Source: an uncultured Pirellulaceae bacterium
GTDB taxonomy: Bacteria; Planctomycetota; Planctomycetia; Pirellulales; Pirellulaceae
Direction: 5' to 3'
Assembly: GCA_938010615.1 (NCBI GenBank)
Contig: CALLUY010000028.1
Coordinates: 1-58,681, forward strand
Length of the DNA: 58,681 nucleotides
Part shown: positions 52,512 to 58,681 of the stretch, in pieces
Position numbering within the stretch: the stretch's first letter is position 1
Layout of the letters: the number at the start of each line of letters is the position of its first letter
The notes under the pieces: generated by a model
Seen by the model: only the letters and a program-made list of their open reading frames with translations
Databases searched by the model: none
Told to the model about the DNA's origin: nothing
Program-made: the position numbers and the translations under genes

Positions 52512-54293
52512 CTACGACTCGTCAGATTCTGCTTCGTCGCCGCCATCCTTTGAGGGTCCTTCACCCTCCACATCTTCGCCTTCATCTTCGCCTTCGACGT
52601 CAGAAGACTCGTCCGTTCGGGCGTCCTCCTTATCTTGCAACCGAGCTTGGATTTGGGCTGACGTCGGCAAGCCATCCGCATTGCCAACTTTTACACGTTC
52701 GTCAATCAACCACTGCAGCGTAAAATCGCTGGGCCAATCCTTGCCAGAAAACAACATCAATTGATCGTACTGCTTCATTGCCCCGACCAGATCATCAATC
52801 ACCGGGGAATCCACCAGATCATTGTGCTGCTGCAACACTTCGTCCCACTTTAAAAAAGCTTCCTCGTAAAGCGTCGCGGCACCCGGGCGTTGGATTTTCT
52901 TCTCACCCGTCTCATAGTCGTAGACGTATTCATCTTCAAAAATTGACTTCCTTCTCATCTCCATTGCGTCGTACATCGCCTGCCGGGCTCGAATCATCGC
53001 ATCGGTTGACTCGGCAACATTGCGGCTCTTCCAAAACGAATAGTTGACCACTCCACCCTCTTTACTGATGGCAGCCATTTGGCCCAGCGTTTTTCCAATC
53101 TCGTCAGCTAATCGCTTGGCCTTCAACTGATCTTCAGGTGCAGCGCTGCTGGCAATTTTGGCGTCGAGCATGCGTTCTGGAGAATTTAAAGCTGTATAAA
53201 ACCCTGCCCGCCGGCGACGCTGTAGATCGTCGAGTTCCTCAGGTGCCGCTTCGATGATGAACATTTGACTTTCATCAATCCCAAGTCCCTTCCAAACTCG
53301 TTTCATCTCGCGGAGTCTTTCTCCCGGTGTGAGCTTGTCAAGTTTTGTCCGCAGTTCAGCAACGCGACTTTCGTATTCTTCAAGTCGTTCGAGGGTGAAG
53401 GAAACGTTGTTCGCATTTTGAAGCTCAATGTTTCCGTATTTACTCCACTCGTCGGCAGCGTCTTCCCAGATTTCGCGAATCACTTCATCCGCACGAAACT
53501 CTTCGCTAAGCACCATTGCTTGCTGACGCGTTTGCGTTGGCCGATGCATGCGAAACATCAAATCAGTTTTGTACTGATCGCCACCGTTGTTCACGATACT
53601 TTCGGATTCGTCATACCAGTGCCACGCCATTTTATAACTATCCGGACCGTACTCGCGGGCATCGTATGAATCGGGAGCGATGTAGTCCGACATCGCGTTG
53701 TGGAACTGTTTGTCTTTTCGAAAGATACGTCGGAATGGCAACTTCTCATCCGACTTACCGAATTTGGTTCCAGTAAAGAAACCCATGTTGTCTGTCATTC
53801 GGTGATCGTTTGTGTTGTAAGCGATACCACCTTTGAGGAACTTGAGACCTTTCTTGACCCACTCGTAGCGATACTCATAGTCATCGAACTCCATCGAGAC
53901 GTTGAACGCCAGGTTGTGTCCCTGAAACTCCCAAACCTTCACGAAGTTCGGCTGGACCTTGGTCAACGTTTGAAGCGTAGCAGCAAGTTTATCGTACTCT
54001 TCGTTTTTCTGGTGCTCGAGCGCCTGCATCCAGAGAACGTTCACGGCAACGCCACGCAATCCCATCGAAGCCAATTTCATCGCTTCGCTGGTAGGATCAA
54101 TTTCCGAAATACTTGCCTGGGCAAGTTTGTGCTCGCGACGCATCTGCGAAAGTCGTCCGCCGGCATCAACCACTTGGCTGTTGGCATCGGTGACTTCCGG
54201 GCGCGATATAAACGAAAGCGGAATCAGCAGGCCGCCGATAATCGCGATGTAAATGATCTTGCGAACAAATGGACTGGAACTGTTCTTTTTCAT
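52512..54293 (-). CDS. Large membrane-anchored protein of the ABC operon, unknown
   Basis: A 593-residue protein. One N-terminal membrane helix (IIYIAIIGGLLIPLSFI, about 11-28) leads into a mostly helical body with TPR-like pairs: LASMGLRGVAVNVLWMQALEHQKNEEYDKLAATLQTLTKVQPNF, YRYEWVKKGLKFLKGGIAYN. A coiled stretch (about 300-345) follows. The C-terminus is a ~45-residue run of Asp, Glu, Ser and Gly. Its ATG overlaps the permease stop by 4 bp, so it is likely a partner of the ABC exporter. No catalytic motif is seen. Similar genes beside ABC-2 transporters are common in planctomycetes. Confidence 0.75.
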   Translation of the reverse strand: MKKNSSSPFVRKIIYIAIIGGLLIPLSFISRPEVTDANSQVVDAGGRLSQMRREHKLAQASISEIDPTSEAMKLASMGLRGVAVNVLWMQALEHQKNEEYDKLAATLQTLTKVQPNFVKVWEFQGHNLAFNVSMEFDDYEYRYEWVKKGLKFLKGGIAYNTNDHRMTDNMGFFTGTKFGKSDEKLPFRRIFRKDKQFHNAMSDYIAPDSYDAREYGPDSYKMAWHWYDESESIVNNGGDQYKTDLMFRMHRPTQTRQQAMVLSEEFRADEVIREIWEDAADEWSKYGNIELQNANNVSFTLERLEEYESRVAELRTKLDKLTPGERLREMKRVWKGLGIDESQMFIIEAAPEELDDLQRRRRAGFYTALNSPERMLDAKIASSAAPEDQLKAKRLADEIGKTLGQMAAISKEGGVVNYSFWKSRNVAESTDAMIRARQAMYDAMEMRRKSIFEDEYVYDYETGEKKIQRPGAATLYEEAFLKWDEVLQQHNDLVDSPVIDDLVGAMKQYDQLMLFSGKDWPSDFTLQWLIDERVKVGNADGLPTSAQIQARLQDKEDARTDESSDVEGEDEGEDVEGEGPSKDGGDEAESDES

Positions 54294-56275
54294 TTTGCGA
54301 TCTCCCGCGTCTTGAGCGAGAAGTAACCAAGCAAGGTCAAACCAATACAGAACGCTAACGTAATCGCCAGCGCAACCAAAATTCGTTGATTGTCAATCGA
54401 GTAGCCGTAAGTCAGGAAGCTTGAGAAATCGAGCTGTTTAAAGTTGGGTGCTAGGTAGGTCAGATCACCCATTCGATGACTAACGAAGTTGTCAGACTCT
54501 TTAATCAGCGTCGTTGCCACGCCGGTCTCCAAATTAACCTGCATGTTCTTTTGAGTCACAATTCGAATGAAGGACTCAATTGGGCCACCACCGTCGCGAT
54601 CCGCAGCAGTGAGACCTCGAATGAATGGCGTGAAGAAACCGACGACCATCATCATCAACACGCCAAGCATCACGATCGGCGTACCGAGGAACGTGCTGAA
54701 CGCAACGGCCATCGCGATGATGATCATCATCTGACACCAGATACCGACATATCCTTTAAGGTAGTTGAACCAGTAGACATCATCCGATGCTCTGAAATAA
54801 ACGTCTGCTCGAGCAACGCCTAGATACTGATTCACGTCACGACAACTGAGACTCAGATTGAGCTTACCGTTAGCCGCAAAATCATCGAACAGGTCGTACT
54901 CGCCTTCCGCAACAAAGCTCCCATCAGGGGCAACAATCTTACCGATGACTTTTCGCGACACCGGTCGAATTTGCAGCTGATACTCGTTTGTTTCGAAGTT
55001 CACGATTTCGGAAACGAATCGATTCTCCACTTCTGGGTTGTCAGGCACACTTTCGAACTGCAACCCCCCAGTCACTCGCTTCTGCATGTCGCCTTTGTAG
55101 GTCCTGAAAACGCCAAGCGTCATTTCAAGAGGAATGACATCGGCGTTTTGAAAACGATCCGGCGTGAAGTCCGAGTAGCTAAAGATGGCACGAGCGAGCG
55201 ACGAACGCTGCCTCGCGTTTCCACCATCGATAAAGCCGCGATAGCTGCTTTCTTTACCAACATTGGTCCCTTCATCTTGCTGGCCATCGCGATTCAGGAA
55301 CGTGACACTGTCCGCATAAACTGGAATCCTCGCCCGGAAGTAGCCTATTGCAGGACCTAACGAAATTTTTGCATCGTTTCCGGTGCCACTAACGGTCACT
55401 TGATGCGTGTGCCCGCCAACAGGCAAACAGACGAGCCTACGGAAAACTTTCTTCCCGTCCACGTCCTCGACGCTGACAATGTCAGGAGCTTTCAAATTGG
55501 GATCGTCATCAGAATCAGTCGTAAACTCCAGAACTTCCAACCGATGACTATGCCCAAGCTCTACGTTCGTCTCGCCTTCCATGACGGCGTTTGGAGAAAC
55601 ACGCTTCCCTGTTGTCTCAGAGATTTCCGTTCCCGGTGCGATGGCAGTCAACGAAGCAATCGTTTGCGTATCGCCAACAACAGCATGAGTGTGATCGAGG
55701 TTCCGAGAGACGAAGAAGAAACTGATCAGGCCCATCAGCGCCAACAACACAGTCCCTAGAAACCCAAACCCGAGGATTCGACCAAGGATGATTTCAGTCG
55801 CCCGAACAGGCTTGGTGACAATCGTGTAGATTGTCTTGTTCTTAATATCTTCTGGCAAGCTGAACGAACTGATCAACATGACCGTCAGCAGTGTGAGCAA
55901 CTGCGTTCCGAACATGATCGTGTTCATGAATCGCTTTTCCGGATTTTCTGTCCCACCCATGAACCATTGGCCAAACAAAAGCAGGATGGCAAAGATCACA
56001 AACGCAACAATCACAACTTTGCGTCGCAACGCTTCCTTGACAGCCAGTCTGGCCATCGCCATAACGCGTCTGGGGGACGTTCCCAAAAAGTCCGGCACCG
56101 ACTCACCGACAACTTGGGCAACAATGTAAAACGCTTCGAATGGGCCGTGGCGGAACGATGCAACGACGTAGCCGACGAACAGTCCAAGCAGAATCGCGGC
56201 GAGCACAATTCCACCGAACAGGACCAAGCCTGGCAAAAACCATTCGGAGAAGGTAGGAAAATTTTCGAGAACCAT
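54290..56275 (-). CDS. ABC-2-type transporter permease with large extracytoplasmic domain
   Basis: A 661-residue permease. The N-terminal part has two early membrane helices, then the ABC-2 features: MARLAVKEALRRKVVIVAFVIFAILLLFGQWF, LLTLLTVMLISSFSLPEDIKNKTIYTIVTKPVRATEIILGRILGFGFLG. Between helices lies an unusually long soluble domain (about 200-490) with a beta-rich pattern and DVYFRASDDVYWFNYLKG. The last membrane block starts at MMIIIAMAVAFSTFLGTPIVMLG, with one more helix near the end (RILVALAITLAFCIGLTLLG). The substrate is unknown. It lies between the ATPase gene (63 bp) and the anchored protein (4-bp overlap). Confidence 0.88.
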   Translation of the reverse strand: MVLENFPTFSEWFLPGLVLFGGIVLAAILLGLFVGYVVASFRHGPFEAFYIVAQVVGESVPDFLGTSPRRVMAMARLAVKEALRRKVVIVAFVIFAILLLFGQWFMGGTENPEKRFMNTIMFGTQLLTLLTVMLISSFSLPEDIKNKTIYTIVTKPVRATEIILGRILGFGFLGTVLLALMGLISFFFVSRNLDHTHAVVGDTQTIASLTAIAPGTEISETTGKRVSPNAVMEGETNVELGHSHRLEVLEFTTDSDDDPNLKAPDIVSVEDVDGKKVFRRLVCLPVGGHTHQVTVSGTGNDAKISLGPAIGYFRARIPVYADSVTFLNRDGQQDEGTNVGKESSYRGFIDGGNARQRSSLARAIFSYSDFTPDRFQNADVIPLEMTLGVFRTYKGDMQKRVTGGLQFESVPDNPEVENRFVSEIVNFETNEYQLQIRPVSRKVIGKIVAPDGSFVAEGEYDLFDDFAANGKLNLSLSCRDVNQYLGVARADVYFRASDDVYWFNYLKGYVGIWCQMMIIIAMAVAFSTFLGTPIVMLGVLMMMVVGFFTPFIRGLTAADRDGGGPIESFIRIVTQKNMQVNLETGVATTLIKESDNFVSHRMGDLTYLAPNFKQLDFSSFLTYGYSIDNQRILVALAITLAFCIGLTLLGYFSLKTREIAK

Positions 56276-56338
56276 GGCGAACTAAAGTTGAAACGTCGTT
56301 TCAGTTTCGTAAACGAAAGCGTGTGCAATTATGCGATA

Positions 56339-57289
56339 TCAGGAATCTGACCCGGAAACACGTTGACCGGGACGTTGTTCGCTTTCGCGAACGATCTGAA
56401 GGAAAAGTTCTTCCAGCGTGCTCTTCGGATTTTCAACTCCGATAACATCGCCACCATGTTTCTTGATCACTTCCCGAATCTCCTCTTGAGCAGCCGCGGG
56501 AAGATTTTTGGCTCGAATCGAAGTCTCATCAGAGACCTGTAGAAGGCTATCGACGCGGCCAAGTTCCTTCAGGTCGCCTTGATAAAGAATCGCGATCCGG
56601 TCACAAACGTCCTGAACGTCACCAAGCAGGTGCGAACACATGACGACGGTTTTCCCTTCGTCACGAAGTTTCAGAATCATGTCTTTCATCTCGCGAGTAC
56701 CCAACGGGTCGAGGCCAGACGTTGGCTCGTCGAGCAAAACCAAATCAGGATCATTGATCAACGCTTGAGCCAAACCAATACGACGCGTCATGCCTTTTGA
56801 GTACTCACGTAGCTGCCGGCGTTTCGCGTGACCGAGTCCGACTTGTTGAATCAGCTTTTGAACGCGTTCTTTTCGCACTTCAGAGGGCATGTCAAACAGA
56901 CGACCATAAAAGTCCAGTGTCTCTTCGGCCGTCAGGAACTTGTACAGATAAGATTCCTCGGGAAGGTATCCGATACGCTCGTTCTTGGTAACTTCGGTTG
57001 CGTTTTCTCCAAACACAACAGCACGACCACTGGTTGGGAACAGGAGCCCCAAAAGCAGCTTGATCGTGGTCGACTTCCCGGAGCCGTTGGGGCCGAGCAA
57101 TCCAAAGATTTCGCCTTTTTTGACCTCCAGATCCAGCGCATTGAGAGCACGAACTTTCTGTCGCCCCCAAAAGTCCCGATAGATTTTGGTCAGGTTTTGG
57201 GCTTCGATAACGATGTTGGGATTGTAATCCGGATTCGTCTGTTCGAGTTTCGAGGTTTTCGTTTCGCTCGAGGAAGTGTCAGTCGCCAT
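56339..57289 (-). CDS. ABC transporter ATP-binding protein
   Basis: A 316-residue ATPase (a longer open frame reaches 57469, but the ATG at 57289 is the more usual start and lies outside the crotonase gene). Walker A is [20 protein letters not shown], the Q-loop follows at [18 protein letters not shown], the signature is [36 protein letters not shown] (Walker B and D-loop included), and the switch His is [11 protein letters not shown]. It drives the ABC-2 permease gene downstream. The C-terminal ~70 residues look like the regulatory tail common in drug- and polymer-export ABC proteins. Confidence 0.95.
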   Translation of the reverse strand: MATDTSSSETKTSKLEQTNPDYNPNIVIEAQNLTKIYRDFWGRQKVRALNALDLEVKKGEIFGLLGPNGSGKSTTIKLLLGLLFPTSGRAVVFGENATEVTKNERIGYLPEESYLYKFLTAEETLDFYGRLFDMPSEVRKERVQKLIQQVGLGHAKRRQLREYSKGMTRRIGLAQALINDPDLVLLDEPTSGLDPLGTREMKDMILKLRDEGKTVVMCSHLLGDVQDVCDRIAILYQGDLKELGRVDSLLQVSDETSIRAKNLPAAAQEEIREVIKKHGGDVIGVENPKSTLEELFLQIVRESEQRPGQRVSGSDS

Positions 57290-57453
57290 ATCGTCTTGAT
57301 GGTTGAGTACGATTCGGGGCCAATCGAGCCTGAAAAGCTCGTGGCTAAAACGGTGGGATAAGGGGTCTATTGTAGACAAGCGCGTGGATTCATCCACCAC
57401 GCCAAGTTTACCGAATTCCGTGTTTTTCGCTACGGGATGACCGGTTAGATGGT

Positions 57454-58239
57454 TCAGTCTGTTTGCCAATTTGGCTGACGCTTTTCCAAAAACGCCGCCA
57501 GTCCCTCTCGGGCATCGTCGCTCGCCCGAGCCTGAGCTGAGACCTCGATCGATTGACGAATTCGCACTACTAGGTCGTTGCCGCCGATGTCGTCCAAATG
57601 TCGACGCGTGATCGCCAAGGCCTCAGGAGAGCCCTGCATGATAGATTTAGCCAACGAAGCGACCGAATCGTCCAACAAAGCGTTGGTTGTAACTTCGTAT
57701 ACCAATCCCTTAGTCGCTGCATCTTTCGCGCTTTGACGTCGTCCTGACAACAGAAGATGCCCGGCTGGCCCTGCGCCGACTCGGTGTACCAACAATGGAG
57801 TCACCATTGCGGCGGTGATGCCGCGTTGAGGTTCTGGAAGGGAGATGAATGAATCTTCAACGGCAACGACGAAATCGCAAGCCAACACCATTCCAACGCC
57901 ACCCGCCAAAACGGGTCCTTGCATTGAGGCAATCGTTGGGACTTTCGACGTGTAGATCGCCACGAGCAGATCGCAATAGTCTTTCGAGTCTTGCATCCAC
58001 TCATTTTGACCATCTTCCGACGAGGCCCGATCTTGCATCTCCGCCAGATCCATTCCGGCACAGAAAACTTTCCCTTCGGCTTTGAGCACCAGCACTCGGG
58101 TTTCCGAATCAGCCAAAACTTCGTTCACGGCGACCGAAAGTTGTCGGAGAAGTTCACGGCTAAGCGCGTTACGTTTTTCGGAACGGCAGAGGGTGACCGT
58201 GGCAACGCCCCCTTCGATGTTCTTTTGAACCAGATTCAT
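57454..58239 (-). CDS. Enoyl-CoA hydratase/isomerase family protein
   Basis: A 261-residue crotonase. The ATG at 58239 (not the open frame from 58317) gives the usual start, [27 protein letters not shown]. The oxyanion-hole segments are [18 protein letters not shown] and [23 protein letters not shown], and the catalytic-region block is [19 protein letters not shown], with the second Glu seen in hydratases replaced by Gln in this segment's neighbourhood (EPQRG), so hydratase versus isomerase or another CoA reaction is open. The TatD/ABC surroundings give no pathway hint. It is 164 bp upstream of the ABC ATPase start, same strand. Confidence 0.88.
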   Translation of the reverse strand: MNLVQKNIEGGVATVTLCRSEKRNALSRELLRQLSVAVNEVLADSETRVLVLKAEGKVFCAGMDLAEMQDRASSEDGQNEWMQDSKDYCDLLVAIYTSKVPTIASMQGPVLAGGVGMVLACDFVVAVEDSFISLPEPQRGITAAMVTPLLVHRVGAGPAGHLLLSGRRQSAKDAATKGLVYEVTTNALLDDSVASLAKSIMQGSPEALAITRRHLDDIGGNDLVVRIRQSIEVSAQARASDDAREGLAAFLEKRQPNWQTD

Positions 58240-58681
58240 TCGGGGCTGCTGTGAGAAAAGGAAGACAGTAAATCCGTATTCTACAAGCTGCTCATCACCA
58301 ATCAAACCCAGCGACATTGTCGCTCAGCTCTCCGAGCTGACGGCGGGCCGATGCGAGATTTTTCCATTACGAAACCGTTGCCCGATACCCTTTCACCCCG
58401 CCCGCTTTCGGTTCAGAGAACCGGTCGACATTGTCGCTTCGCTGGCAAAAACGGCAGTGTCTCTTCAGTAAAGCGAACTTCTTTGATGCGAAGCAGGCCA
58501 TATTTCAATTCCACGACTTGGCCCATCTACCTATACTCGCAGGGTGTAGTCTCGTCGGGGCGCAATTTGTCGGGAGATTGAGTGCTTTTTGATAGGCGAT
58601 TTTTGTTGACATCAAACTGGTATTTCAAAGAAAGGGCGTTCCGCGTCACACTGGTGTTGCAAAACAAAAAACGCAACAACA
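58240..58681. other. Terminal intergenic region with a REP-like hairpin
   Basis: It holds gtcgctcagctctccgagctgac (58319 onward), a single hairpin similar to the family C core but without the gtag/ctac pair. The rest, to the window edge, shows no gene with a start signal or motif. Confidence 0.4.

Overview
The window looks like a chromosomal segment of a planctomycete of the Pirellulales type. Signs of this are a DUF1559 prepilin-like protein with an H-x9-DG end, a tandem DUF1080 protein, a VPEP sorting-tail protein, Cys-rich secreted proteins with YTxxRxVxRT motifs, a Rho factor with a very long Arg/Asp-rich N-terminus, a fused E1 alpha/beta 2-oxoacid dehydrogenase, and many short palindromic repeats between genes. 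The species call is inference; no rRNA gene is present. I support 48 protein genes, one tRNA-Glu, one probable pseudogene and several repeat families. There is no phage, integrase, transposase or CRISPR array.

Layout. 0.4-8.1 kb: envelope proteins (outer-membrane barrel, VPEP protein, Cys-rich protein), then an RND exporter overlapping a MfnD-like ATP-grasp ligase. 8.7-12.9 kb: HlyD adaptor, GT4 glycosyltransferase and rho. 13.7-18.8 kb: thioredoxin-YHS protein, HEAT pseudogene, then an accessory run of MauE-DUF1573 fusion, an 8-Cys secreted peptide, an anchored protein and a DUF1559 protein. 18.9-25 kb: GMC oxidoreductase, DUF5989 protein, carbamoyltransferase-SxtJ fusion and divergent SGNH hydrolase. 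25-27.2 kb: tRNA-Glu, csrA, DUF2203, rsfS. 27.5-29.8 kb: three tandem secreted proteins sharing one beta-rich module. 29.8-37 kb: GT39, DUF1080 hydrolase, CBM9-like protein, thioredoxin, SDR, crcB, lipoprotein, TatD. 37-43.7 kb: TolC and HlyD without an inner-membrane partner, then an M28 peptidase. 44-47.5 kb: E1 and E2 of a 2-oxoacid dehydrogenase. 47.7-52.5 kb: zinc metallopeptidase, ATP-grasp ligase, panB, sulfotransferase. 52.5-58.2 kb: leftward run of a crotonase, ABC ATPase, ABC permease and a large anchored protein.

The most unusual signals are in non-coding DNA and in the 15.9-18.8 kb cluster. Three copies of a 120-390 bp element (A) with terminal inverted repeats occur at 32, 8175 and 47480. 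Two of them carry a second element (B) in the left arm of a hairpin, flanked by 7-bp direct repeats, and the third looks like the empty site. A B-like element at 41584-41805 has its central 112 bp inverted relative to the copy at 105-347, between 20-bp inverted repeats, and it supplies the last codons and stop of a HlyD-type gene. In the accessory cluster, a MauE-like membrane protein with a CxC motif sits beside a secreted 8-cysteine peptide, suggesting a dedicated oxidative-folding pair. A 10-bp tandem repeat at its 5' end could shift its reading frame.
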